DNA from: JAYRWN01 sp041917975
GTDB lineage: Bacteria; Bacteroidota; Bacteroidia; Chitinophagales; Saprospiraceae
Length of the DNA: 17,810 nt
Direction: 5' to 3'
Assembly: GCA_041917975.1 (NCBI GenBank)
Contig: JAYRWN010000078.1
Coordinates: 1 to 17,810, forward strand
The position numbers and the translations under genes are program-made. The notes under the pieces were generated by a model, which did not search any database, had not been told where the DNA came from, and saw only the letters and a list, made by a program, of their open reading frames with translations. This document shows positions 1 through 7,420 of this stretch, in pieces; position 1 is the stretch's first letter, and each line of letters starts with the position of its first letter.

Positions 1-4
1 AGCT

Positions 5-38
5 AAAAATAAAAAAAGGGGGCTTGTAACCCCCTCTC
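5..38 (-). terminator. Rho-independent terminator of the rpsF-rpsR-rplI operon
   Basis: Read on the minus strand, a GGGGG run (34-30) pairs with CCCCC (22-18) across a seven-base loop, and A-T and G-T pairs extend the stem outward. The stem is followed directly by an uninterrupted T7 and then ATTTTT. It starts about 20 bases after the rplI stop codon, exactly where the operon should end. This is seen directly in the sequence; only the termination activity is inferred. Confidence 0.9.
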
Positions 39-59
39 ATCATCTCTTTAGATACATGA

Positions 60-506
60 TTAATCTTCAACCACTTCAAAATTAAGGGTGGTTTTAACTT
101 TCGAATGTAGATTTACTTTGGCGGTATAATTACCCAGTACTTTCACCTCTTCTTCGATTTCGATTTTATTTCTTTCGATATCGATGTCCAATTGTTCTTT
201 CAACGCCTGAGCTAATTGGATGTTGGTGACGCTACCGAATATTTTACCACTGGTACCTGCTTTAGCACCAATGCGCAGTACTTTGCCGCTTAAGCGGGCA
301 GCCAAAGCTTCGTTTTCATCAATGGCCTTAGATTCTACAGCCGCTTCTTTACGAATAAGTTGATTCAACTTTCCACGATTGGAATCGTTAGCGACTATAG
401 CTAAGCCTTGGGGTATGAGGTAATTGCGACCGTAACCATTACGAACTGTAACAATCTCGTGTTTGGCTCCTACCTTATCCAGATCTTTTAATAAAATCAC
501 TTCCAT
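60..506 (-). CDS. rplI: 50S ribosomal protein L9
   Basis: L9 is a large-subunit protein bound at the base of the L1 stalk on 23S rRNA. The 148-residue product has the usual family length. The N-terminal domain carries the L9 signature around residues 13-36: a GYGRNYLIPQG core preceded by the VTVRN strand. A long charged central helix (about residues 40-75, rich in K, E and A) leads to the C-terminal domain with the GKIFGSVT segment typical of L9. It is the last gene of the rpsF-rpsR-rplI operon, 15 bases after rpsR, and is followed by a strong terminator. The ATG at 506 sits four bases after a full AGGAGG, which supports this start. Identification is secure. Confidence 0.98.
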   Translation of the reverse strand: MEVILLKDLDKVGAKHEIVTVRNGYGRNYLIPQGLAIVANDSNRGKLNQLIRKEAAVESKAIDENEALAARLSGKVLRIGAKAGTSGKIFGSVTNIQLAQALKEQLDIDIERNKIEIEEEVKVLGNYTAKVNLHSKVKTTLNFEVVED

Positions 507-510
507 GATG

Positions 511-516
511 CCTCCT
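511..516 (-). promoter_or_regulatory. Shine-Dalgarno sequence of rplI
   Basis: On the minus strand a full AGGAGG lies four bases upstream of the rplI ATG and inside the short rpsR-rplI spacer. A complete Shine-Dalgarno motif is notable because Bacteroidota genes generally make little use of it, and the neighbouring genes rpsF and hemA show none. It fixes the rplI start and may let rplI be translated independently of rpsR. Confidence 0.6.
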
Positions 517-521
517 GATTT

Positions 522-788
522 TTATTTCAACAAGTCGGTGACATAAGGCAATAAGGCCAGCTGTCGCGCTCTCATGATGGCGGTAGATACCTTGCGTTGG
601 TATTTCAGCGAATTACCAGTGAGGCGACGGGGCAGGATTTTGCCTTGTTCGTTGACGAAATGGGTTAAAAAGTCAGTGTCTTTGTAATCGATGTATTTGA
701 TGCCGAATTTTTTAAAGCGGCAATATTTTTTTCTTTTCTCCCCGATTTTGGGATTACTCAGAAACTTAATATCGTCTTTAGTTGCCAT
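522..788 (-). CDS. rpsR: 30S ribosomal protein S18
   Basis: S18 is a small-subunit protein that forms a heterodimer with S6 on the platform of the 30S subunit. The 88-residue product shows the conserved S18 core: KKYCRFKKFGIKYIDYKD near residues 20-37, the GKILPRRLTG motif at about residues 50-59, and the terminal helix with KYQRKVSTAIMRARQLALLP. It lies 26 bases after rpsF and 15 bases before rplI, the classic bacterial order, so the S6/S18 partners are cotranscribed. Only one cysteine is present, so no zinc-binding variant is suggested. Nothing odd seen. Confidence 0.97.
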   Translation of the reverse strand: MATKDDIKFLSNPKIGEKRKKYCRFKKFGIKYIDYKDTDFLTHFVNEQGKILPRRLTGNSLKYQRKVSTAIMRARQLALLPYVTDLLK

Positions 789-814
789 GTTTGTTTGCGT
801 TTTAAAAGATTAAA

Positions 815-1285
815 TTATTCTCCATTCGCGGAATGTGCTTCCTTTACATCAGGCGCAGTCACCGGTGAAGTTGGTAAAGGCGTCCTGTAGCTGGAAACTG
901 GTGCAACAATCTCTTCTTCTTTCACGCGTTCGGTCTCTTTCTTGTCTTTCCTGCCGATCCGGCCATTGCGCTTATCATCATTATACTTGATACCATATTT
1001 ATCAAGTCTTACCGTCAGGAAGCGCATGATACGCTCATCACGTCTCAAAGCTAACTCTAACCGTTCGATGATATTACTGGCATTGGATTTAAACTCTATA
1101 CAAAAGTAAAAACCCGAATTCCGCTTGTTGAGCGGATAAGCCAGTTGGCGCAACCCCATCTGATCGACGTTTACGATTTCGGCTCCTTCTGTTTTCAAAA
1201 GGTCGATGTAGTTGTCGGCCGTCTGCTTAATTTCTCCTTCAGACAGCACAGGGTCGATAATAAAAGTTACTTCATATTGCTTCAT
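815..1285 (-). CDS. rpsF: 30S ribosomal protein S6, with long acidic/basic C-terminal tail
   Basis: S6 binds 16S rRNA together with S18. Residues 1-97 form the usual S6 ferredoxin-like fold: MKQYEVTFIIDPVLSE at the N-terminus, GLRQLAYPLNKRNSGFY around 44-60, and RRDERIMRFLTVRLDKYG around 81-98. The remaining ~58 residues are a low-complexity tail rich in charged residues and then Pro, Ser and Thr, longer than in E. coli S6 and probably disordered. I chose the ATG at 1285; an in-frame TTG nine bases upstream would add only three residues and would break the canonical MKQYE start. First gene of the operon, driven by a well-formed Bacteroidota promoter about 30 bases upstream. Confidence 0.96.
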   Translation of the reverse strand: MKQYEVTFIIDPVLSEGEIKQTADNYIDLLKTEGAEIVNVDQMGLRQLAYPLNKRNSGFYFCIEFKSNASNIIERLELALRRDERIMRFLTVRLDKYGIKYNDDKRNGRIGRKDKKETERVKEEEIVAPVSSYRTPLPTSPVTAPDVKEAHSANGE

Positions 1286-1313
1286 AAAGAGCAAATTTTT
1301 TAAAAACGGATGG

Positions 1314-1345
1314 CAAAAGTAGGATTATATTTTCTTCCGCGCAAG
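1314..1345 (-). promoter_or_regulatory. Bacteroidota-type promoter of the rpsF operon
   Basis: On the minus strand CTTG (1345-1342) is followed after exactly 20 bases by TACTTTTG (1321-1314), matching the TTTG / TAnnTTTG promoter elements described for Bacteroides and Flavobacterium. Transcription would start near 1308, giving a leader of only about 20 bases. That is too short for a structured S6:S18 autoregulatory leader RNA. Motifs are seen directly; activity and start point are inferred. Confidence 0.75.
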
Positions 1346-1353
1346 TTTTCTTC

Positions 1354-1378
1354 TGCTTAATTTATTGATTATTAAGCA
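1354..1378. repeat. Perfect 8-bp inverted repeat between the MORN-caspase gene and rpsF
   Basis: TGCTTAAT (1354-1361) and ATTAAGCA (1371-1378) are perfect inverted copies separated by nine bases. The element lies 10 bases after the stop codon of the minus-strand MORN-caspase gene and 8 bases upstream of the rpsF -33 element. No T-run follows on either strand, so it is not a clear intrinsic terminator. It could be a weak transcript end, an RNA-stabilising hairpin, or an operator for rpsF. Confidence 0.5.
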
Positions 1379-1388
1379 ATCTAAAACA

Positions 1389-2936
1389 CTATCTGATGAA
1401 CGCCACCGGCATGGACTGGTCGAATCTTCCCGCCGCATAGGGACTTTGGCGGTTTAAGGTATAACGTTTTACTTCTTTGGTGACAAAATTAAACAGCTCG
1501 CCCAGCTGGATCATTTTATCCTGGTTTTGATCTGCATCCCCTTTGAGGCCTTTAATGAGGAAATGACTAAACACCCCTTGGCGGAGTCCATTATCTTCCA
1601 GGGAAACTTCCGTATCAGCAGAGGAGAGTAAAAAAGCTGTGCCTGAATTGGCATTATTGATCAGCGAATAAAACTGATTGAGTGATTGGGAAATGGTAGC
1701 GGTTTTAGGTTGTTGCATCGATCCGGCATAACAGGCATCTACCAGACATACTTTTTGTTTGGCCTCCGAGCGGTCCAAAATGGCCTGCACGTCCGTATAA
1801 GCCAATTGATTATTAAACCCATCAAAATCGTAAGGAATCAAAGACCCTTTCAAACCATGACCGGAGAAATACAGCATGACCATGTCATTTTTATCGGCCT
1901 TAAAAAACACTTTTTGCATCTCTTTCAGGATGTTTTCGCGGGTGGCATCTTCATCGATGAGCAAACGGATTTGTTCATCTGGCAAGGCGCCACCTTCAGG
2001 ACTTTTAAGAAAAGCAAAGATGCGATAGGCATCATCATCGGTGTATTTTAAGGTAGGCATATGATTATAGGCGGATACGCCGACCAGCAATGCATAAATT
2101 TTTACTTCCGGATCATATGATGCGCTGGGGCTGGCGGCTAAGTTCAGCGCCTCATCCTGGCTAAAACGTTCCACCAGTTGGCCATTGCGCCATTTTCCTT
2201 TAAATACTTTGCCGTTGCGAAAAAAAATGGTGCCGATGCCATTGGGGGCATGATTAGACCATTGGCCTTCGTAGCGATCACCACTGGAATAATAACAAAT
2301 CCCATCTCCACTCGGTACTCCGCCGGTGAACTGACCAACGAACCGTGTTCCGTCCCGGTAAGTGTATTGGCCCTGGATATCATGACAGAACGTTTCATTA
2401 CAATTGCGCAAAGAAAGTGGGCGTTGTTGGTCGGTTGGGTAAGACAAACCTTGGGATGTAACAGTCGCGGTGTAAGCAGAAGAGGATTGTTCACCTTCTT
2501 TCAGCTGGTCATTCGTCCAGTTACCTTCTTTCACTTGGCCATTGCTCAGGGTTAGACGTCCGTGCCCGGACCTTTTGGATTGGAGCCAGGCGCCTTGATA
2601 GACTGAGCCGTCATTATAATAAAATTTGCCCTGGCCTTGGAAATGATTGCGTTTAAAGTCCCCGGTGTATTTTTCTCCATTGCGGTATTTGAAGGTGCCC
2701 TGACCTTCGCGGAAATGATTGACCCACTGGCCTTCATAACGATCGCCATTGCTAAAAACTAAAGTGCCCTGACCGTGAATTTTACCATTGGTGAACTGTC
2801 CGCTGTAGGATGCGCCACTGGGAAAAAGATAGGTACCACTGCCGTGGTTACAATCGCCGGATACACATTGTGCCGAAAGGTGAGCGAGGCAAGCTAAACT
2901 CCACCACAGAAAAACGAAGGTTTTGCGTTTGTCCAT
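1389..2936 (-). CDS. Exported MORN-repeat protein with C-terminal caspase-like (peptidase C14) domain
   Basis: Predicted exported cysteine peptidase of the caspase/metacaspase clan, 515 residues. Residues 1-23 are a signal peptide (KRK, hydrophobic core, cleavage near SAQ/C). About five MORN repeats span residues 31-140 and about three more span 185-255, each built on a G-x-G-x-[YF]...NGxxYxGxW pattern. The peptidase domain runs from about 277 to 515. It has the IYALLVGVSAYN opening strand, the catalytic His360 in YFSGHG and the catalytic Cys402 in LVDACYAGS, so both dyad residues are intact. Residues 469-480 (DQNQDKMIQLGE) fit an EF-hand-type calcium loop. The gene stands alone, with 152 bases to rpsF and 164 to hemL. 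The MORN region probably mediates protein or lipid contact; target proteins are unknown. Confidence 0.88.
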   Translation of the reverse strand: MDKRKTFVFLWWSLACLAHLSAQCVSGDCNHGSGTYLFPSGASYSGQFTNGKIHGQGTLVFSNGDRYEGQWVNHFREGQGTFKYRNGEKYTGDFKRNHFQGQGKFYYNDGSVYQGAWLQSKRSGHGRLTLSNGQVKEGNWTNDQLKEGEQSSSAYTATVTSQGLSYPTDQQRPLSLRNCNETFCHDIQGQYTYRDGTRFVGQFTGGVPSGDGICYYSSGDRYEGQWSNHAPNGIGTIFFRNGKVFKGKWRNGQLVERFSQDEALNLAASPSASYDPEVKIYALLVGVSAYNHMPTLKYTDDDAYRIFAFLKSPEGGALPDEQIRLLIDEDATRENILKEMQKVFFKADKNDMVMLYFSGHGLKGSLIPYDFDGFNNQLAYTDVQAILDRSEAKQKVCLVDACYAGSMQQPKTATISQSLNQFYSLINNANSGTAFLLSSADTEVSLEDNGLRQGVFSHFLIKGLKGDADQNQDKMIQLGELFNFVTKEVKRYTLNRQSPYAAGRFDQSMPVAFIR

Positions 2937-3100
2937 ATAATTTCAAGGTTTGAAGTAGAGTTTTTATCGTCATGCGCAAAATGTATTTTATGGACTAAAA
3001 CTTCGACCTTAGTATGCTTATTGTATAAAACCTATAGGGGGAGTGAAATTTAACTTTTTGTGAAGATATCCGCCGGCAGAAATACACATTTCAAGCAACT

Positions 3101-4396
3101 TTAAAATACTTCTTTTTGACTATAAACCCAGCGTGCTGTCGACTCAACAGTTTGATCCAGGTCTGTGTAGGAAATGGCATCATTGAGGAACCAGCTCTCG
3201 AATGGAGATGGGGGTAAATATATCCCGTCAGCCAGCAAAAAATGGAAATATGCTTTATACAAATCCGGATCACTCTTAGCCGCGGAGGTAAAATCCGTAA
3301 CCGGGCGGGTTGCAAAATGGACGCTGATCATGCTTTCAAAGCGGTTGATGACCACCGGCTCTTTCAGGCTGAGAAAAGCGTCCTCCAGACCCCGATGCAG
3401 ATAAGCTGTTTTGGCTTCCAGGCTGGAATAAATAGCGGGATTTTGGTCCAAGGTTTGTAAAGTGACTAATCCTGCGACCATGGCTAGCGGGTTACCACTC
3501 AAAGTACCTGCCTGATAGACCTGACCTAACGGGGCGATGCAGGACATGATCTCCTGTTTGCCCCCAAAGGCACCAACCGGCATACCGCCTCCAATGACTT
3601 TGCCATAGACCATCAGGTCGCCACGTATATTCAGTTTTTGTTGTGCACCTCCCGGTGCTAAACGAAAACCGGTCATGACTTCATCCAGGATAAGGACGGC
3701 GCCGCTGCGATCGCATAAAGAGCGCAAACCTTCGAGAAACCCCGGTTTTGGTAAAACGCAGCCCATATTGCCGGCCACCGGTTCGACGATAATAGCAGCC
3801 AGATGGTCACCATGCTCACGGACGGCCAGTTCTGCTGCTTCGAGGTCATTAAATGGAAGCACCAGCGTATCCTGGGCTACCCCGGCAGGAATGCCGGGCA
3901 CGTGCTGAATACCCAGTGTGGCCACACCACTACCGGCTTTTATTAATAGAGCGTCCGCATGACCGTGATAATGACCTTCAAATTTGATAATTTTATTGCG
4001 TCCGGTATAGCCTCGGGCCAGGCGTATGGCGCTCATACACGCCTCAGTCCCACTGCTCACAAAACGCACCAGGGCCACGCCGGGCACCATGTTGAGTACC
4101 TGCTCCGCAAGTTGGATTTCGAGTTCAGTAGGAGCCCCGAAACTCAAAGACTTCCCGGCATAAGCCTGAATAGCCTGGACCACCGGCTCATAGGCGTGTC
4201 CGAGGATCATCGGACCCCAGGAGGCGATAAAATCAATATATTTTCGACCATCCGCATCATAGAGGTAAGCACCTTGGGCATGATCCATAAAAATTGGTGT
4301 GCCCCCTACCTGTTTAAAGGCACGGACCGGTGAATTTACGCCTCCGGGTATACTGCGTTGGGCCCGGATGAACAACTGTTGACTTTGCGGATACAT
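3101..4396 (-). CDS. hemL: Glutamate-1-semialdehyde 2,1-aminomutase
   Basis: Pyridoxal-phosphate enzyme that converts glutamate-1-semialdehyde to 5-aminolevulinate, the second step of the C5 tetrapyrrole pathway. The 431-residue protein has the usual length. It starts with the typical SQQLFIRAQRSIPGGVNSPVR. It has the SSGTEA phosphate-binding loop (114-119), the KFEGHYHGHAD segment (138-148), the LDEVMTGFR segment with the cofactor aspartate (237-245), and Lys266 in VYGKVIGGGMPVGAFGG as the Schiff-base lysine. It is the last gene of the leftward heme operon, 47 bases after hemB. No clear terminator follows; the 164-base gap to the MORN-caspase gene holds only a short GAAAT/ATTTC repeat. Confidence 0.97.
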   Translation of the reverse strand: MYPQSQQLFIRAQRSIPGGVNSPVRAFKQVGGTPIFMDHAQGAYLYDADGRKYIDFIASWGPMILGHAYEPVVQAIQAYAGKSLSFGAPTELEIQLAEQVLNMVPGVALVRFVSSGTEACMSAIRLARGYTGRNKIIKFEGHYHGHADALLIKAGSGVATLGIQHVPGIPAGVAQDTLVLPFNDLEAAELAVREHGDHLAAIIVEPVAGNMGCVLPKPGFLEGLRSLCDRSGAVLILDEVMTGFRLAPGGAQQKLNIRGDLMVYGKVIGGGMPVGAFGGKQEIMSCIAPLGQVYQAGTLSGNPLAMVAGLVTLQTLDQNPAIYSSLEAKTAYLHRGLEDAFLSLKEPVVINRFESMISVHFATRPVTDFTSAAKSDPDLYKAYFHFLLADGIYLPPSPFESWFLNDAISYTDLDQTVESTARWVYSQKEVF

Positions 4397-4443
4397 GGAT
4401 CTAGTTTAAAAGTTTAAAAAAATTCTGATGATCAAAATAATTC

Positions 4444-5421
4444 CTAAAGGTTTAACAATCTGACCGCATCTTGGGCGTAATAAGTAGCAATCAGATCTGC
4501 GCCGGCTCTTTTTATGGCGGTAAGGGTTTCCAGTATTGCCTTGTCTTCGTTAAGCCAGCCGCGTTGGGCTGCAGCTTTAATCATGGCATATTCTCCACTC
4601 ACCTGATAAGCGCTTACCGGAATATTGACCCGGTTTTTTACTTCCCTGATGATGTCCAGGTAGGCTAAAGCCGGTTTGACCATGACGATGTCGGCTCCCT
4701 CCTGTACATCCTGATCCACTTCCTGCAGGGCCTCCAAACGATTGGCGGGGTCCATCTGGTAAGTTTTTTTGTCCCCAAAACCGGGAGCGCTGTCCAAAGC
4801 ATCCCGGAAGGGGCCATAAAACCCGGAAGCATATTTAGCGCTGTAGCTCATGATGCCGGTATGGGTAAATCCGTTTTCTTCCAAACCTCTGCGGATAGCG
4901 CCAATTCGGCCATCCATCATGTCGCTGGGGGCCACAAAGTCAGCCCCGGCCTGAGCATGACTTATACTCATGGCCGTCAAGACATCCACAGTAGCATCAT
5001 TCAATATACGCTGTTTTTCGACAATACCATCGTGTCCGTAGGAAGAGTATGGATCAAGGGCGATGTCCGTCATGACGATCAGTTCAGGTAATGTTTCTTT
5101 AATGGCGCGGATACTGCGCTGCATTAAGCCGTGCGGATTGAGTGCTTCGCGGCCTTGGTTATCTTTCAGGTGATCAGGACATTTAATAAATAATAAGACA
5201 CACTTCAGGCCTAAAGCGTAAAGAGTTTTTACTTCTTGCACAGTAAGGTCCAGAGAACGGCGAAAATAGCCCGGCATGGAAGGTATTTCCACACTAGTCT
5301 GATTACCTTCATCGATGAACAATGGCACGATAAAGTCTTCCGGATGTAAATGGGTCTCTGCAACCATGGCGCGAATGGCCGGTGTATGGCGTAGGATACG
5401 ATTTCTTCTGGATAAATACAT
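4444..5421 (-). CDS. hemB: Delta-aminolevulinic acid dehydratase (porphobilinogen synthase), aspartate-rich metal class
   Basis: Condenses two 5-aminolevulinate molecules to porphobilinogen. The 325-residue protein carries both active-site lysines: Lys196 in SYSAKYASGFYGPFRDA and Lys249, the Schiff-base lysine, in IVMVKPALAYLDI. The metal-site region TDIALDPYSSYGHDG (118-132) has aspartates where zinc enzymes have three cysteines, so it belongs to the D-x-A-L-D class that lacks the catalytic zinc site and usually depends on magnesium or potassium. The N-terminal arm contains the usual RRNRILRHTPAIRAMV segment. It sits 39 bases after hemF and 47 before hemL in the same leftward operon. Confidence 0.97.
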   Translation of the reverse strand: MYLSRRNRILRHTPAIRAMVAETHLHPEDFIVPLFIDEGNQTSVEIPSMPGYFRRSLDLTVQEVKTLYALGLKCVLLFIKCPDHLKDNQGREALNPHGLMQRSIRAIKETLPELIVMTDIALDPYSSYGHDGIVEKQRILNDATVDVLTAMSISHAQAGADFVAPSDMMDGRIGAIRRGLEENGFTHTGIMSYSAKYASGFYGPFRDALDSAPGFGDKKTYQMDPANRLEALQEVDQDVQEGADIVMVKPALAYLDIIREVKNRVNIPVSAYQVSGEYAMIKAAAQRGWLNEDKAILETLTAIKRAGADLIATYYAQDAVRLLNL

Positions 5422-5460
5422 GTCTTCGATTTATGATCATTAAAAGTAAATCAGCCTGAC

Positions 5461-6390
5461 TCACGCCCAGGTCTGCGGATGCAGACAGGTTTGCCAAAGC
5501 CGATATTCGGGGCTATCCGGTGCCGGTACAAAGTTATAATCAAACCGGACGACCGGCGGCAGACTCATCAAAATACTTTCGATACGTCCTTGCGTTTTTA
5601 GCCCAAATAAGGTCCCCCTATCGTGGACCAAATTAAATTCAACATAACGCCCGCGCCGGATTTCCTGCCAATATTTTTCCTGGTCCGTAAAAGGCTGATA
5701 TTTATTCCGTTGGACCAAAGGTACATAGGCATCCAAAAATCCTTCACCACAATCGCGCGAAAACGCCAGCCAGTGTTCTAACGAATGGTTATGGTCCGGT
5801 CGCTGATAATCGTAAAAAATACCACCCACGCCCCGCCGTTCGGCCTGGCGATGCCAATTGACAAAATAATTATCACAGGCTTCTTTAAACAGGGGGTACC
5901 AGCTCGGATCATACCGGTCGCAGATAGACTTATACGTTTGGTGAAAATGCTGGACATCCTCAGGCACCAGGTAATATGGTGTCAGATCCGTTCCACCTCC
6001 GAACCAACGGTCCAACGCTTCACCCGCCGCATTTTCCAGTTCAAACATGCGGTAATTGCAATGGACCGTAGGTACATGCGGGTTTACCGGGTGGAGTACC
6101 AAACTGAGGCCACAGGCAAACCACCCCGTAGCCGGGTAATGGTCATCTAGCTTCAGTTGGGTCCGCAATCCCTCCGTAAGTGCTCCGAAAACCGTGGACA
6201 TATTTACGCCCCCTTTTTCAAATATCGCTCCTCCCACCATGATCCGGGTGCGACCGCCGCCGCCCTCTTCTCTTACCCAGCTATCCTCATGGAAAGCAGC
6301 CCTTCCGTCTTCATTTTCAAGCGAGGAGGTTATCCGATCCTGCAGTTCAGCGATGAACGTGATCCATTGGCGGCGCGTGTCAGCCATCAT
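5461..6390 (-). CDS. hemF: Oxygen-dependent coproporphyrinogen III oxidase
   Basis: Uses molecular oxygen to decarboxylate coproporphyrinogen III to protoporphyrinogen IX. The 309-residue product has the family length and conserved blocks: the glycine-rich segment GGGGRTRIMVGG (43-54) with FEKGGVN (57-63), GLSLVLHPVNPHVPTVHCNY (94-113, with the conserved histidines), and RWFGGGTDLTPYY (128-140). GVGGIFYDY and RRGRYVEFNLVHDRGT follow. The ATG overlaps the hemE stop as ATGA, which points to translational coupling; a second ATG directly follows the first. With no oxygen-independent HemN in the cluster, this locus makes heme aerobically. HemF plus HemJ and HemH implies the protoporphyrin-dependent route rather than the coproporphyrin-dependent one. 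Confidence 0.97.
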   Translation of the reverse strand: MMADTRRQWITFIAELQDRITSSLENEDGRAAFHEDSWVREEGGGGRTRIMVGGAIFEKGGVNMSTVFGALTEGLRTQLKLDDHYPATGWFACGLSLVLHPVNPHVPTVHCNYRMFELENAAGEALDRWFGGGTDLTPYYLVPEDVQHFHQTYKSICDRYDPSWYPLFKEACDNYFVNWHRQAERRGVGGIFYDYQRPDHNHSLEHWLAFSRDCGEGFLDAYVPLVQRNKYQPFTDQEKYWQEIRRGRYVEFNLVHDRGTLFGLKTQGRIESILMSLPPVVRFDYNFVPAPDSPEYRLWQTCLHPQTWA

Positions 6391-7418
6391 GGCTGGTAAT
6401 TTTTTACCGCCTCGACGAAGGCTTTGGCATGATCCACCGGTACATGAGGCATAATACCGTGACCCAGATTGGCAATGTACCGCTGCACGCCAAATCCATC
6501 AATCATCGCTTTGACCCAACGCTGCAGCTGGGGAATAGGCGCTAATAATTTAGCCGGATCAAAATTGCCCTGCAGGGTTATTGAAGGTCCTGCCCACCTG
6601 CGGGCCTGCTGCGGAGAAATGGTCCAATCCAATCCCAACCCTGCTGCACCACTCGCCGCCAGATCTTCCAGGGCATACCAGCTGCCTTTCGGAAATAAAA
6701 TAACCGGGACTTGACCGTTAAGCGCTCGGGCTATTTGTAGTAAATACGGCTGGGCAAATGTTCTGAAGTCTTCCGGGGACAAGGCTCCGGACCAACTGTC
6801 AAATACCTGAACCACATCAGCGCCGGCAGTGGCTTGGGCTTTCAGATAAGCAACGGTTATGGTGGTTATTTTTTGCAATAAAAGATGAGCAAGAATTGGA
6901 TGAGTGTAGGCGAAAGCCTTGGCTTTATCCCAGGTTTTACTGCCCTTACCTTCGATGCAATAACAAAAGATGGTCCAGGGCGCACCGGCAAATCCAATCA
7001 GCGGAACACGGCCCTGCAGATTTTTTTTTGTTAAGCGTAAGGCCTCCAGTACATAGTGGAGCCGGTCTTCCACATCGTCAATGTTTAAATTTGTGATATC
7101 TTTTTCTGTTTGTACCGGGTGAGGCAGCAAAGGTCCCCGTCCTTCCTCCATCAGGACTTCAAGGCCCATGGCTTGAGGTATGACCAAAATATCGGAAAAA
7201 ATGATGGCGGCATCCACGCCGATTTGATCCACCGGCTGCATGGTTATTTCCATGGCTAACTCCGGTGTCTGGACGCGGGTAAAAAAATCATACTTCTCCC
7301 GCAATTTAATATAATCCGGCAAATAGCGCCCGGCTTGACGCATCATCCACACCGGTGGGCGGGGAACCGGATCGCCGCGTAAGGCTTTAATTAACAGATC
7401 ATTAGTAGTGACAGACAT
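6387..7418 (-). CDS. hemE: Uroporphyrinogen decarboxylase
   Basis: Removes four carboxyl groups from uroporphyrinogen III to give coproporphyrinogen III. The protein has both family signatures: PVWMMRQAGRYLPDY near residues 22-36 and IGFAGAPWTIFCYCIEGKG near 141-158. The catalytic aspartate lies in the IIFSDILVIPQAMG segment. I chose the ATG at 7418 (343 residues), two bases after the hemD stop; a TTG at 7424 is in frame but would add only two residues. The 3' end overlaps the hemF start by four bases. Middle gene of the leftward hemA-C-D-E-F-B-L operon. Confidence 0.97.
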   Translation of the reverse strand: MSVTTNDLLIKALRGDPVPRPPVWMMRQAGRYLPDYIKLREKYDFFTRVQTPELAMEITMQPVDQIGVDAAIIFSDILVIPQAMGLEVLMEEGRGPLLPHPVQTEKDITNLNIDDVEDRLHYVLEALRLTKKNLQGRVPLIGFAGAPWTIFCYCIEGKGSKTWDKAKAFAYTHPILAHLLLQKITTITVAYLKAQATAGADVVQVFDSWSGALSPEDFRTFAQPYLLQIARALNGQVPVILFPKGSWYALEDLAASGAAGLGLDWTISPQQARRWAGPSITLQGNFDPAKLLAPIPQLQRWVKAMIDGFGVQRYIANLGHGIMPHVPVDHAKAFVEAVKNYQP

Positions 7419-7420
7419 AG

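Noticed and set aside
2144..2555. Long ORFs in other frames across the MORN-repeat region
   Set aside because: They mirror the repetitive MORN codons and show no recognisable domain; the real frame has signal peptide, repeats and catalytic motifs.
2978..2985. TACATTTT on the minus strand as a promoter for the MORN-caspase gene
   Set aside because: One mismatch at the -7 box and no TTTG-like element 19-21 bases upstream; TAGGTTTT at 3034-3027 fails in the same way.
3079..3092. GAAAT/ATTTC hairpin after hemL as an intrinsic terminator
   Set aside because: Short AT-rich stem with a four-base loop and no following T-run.
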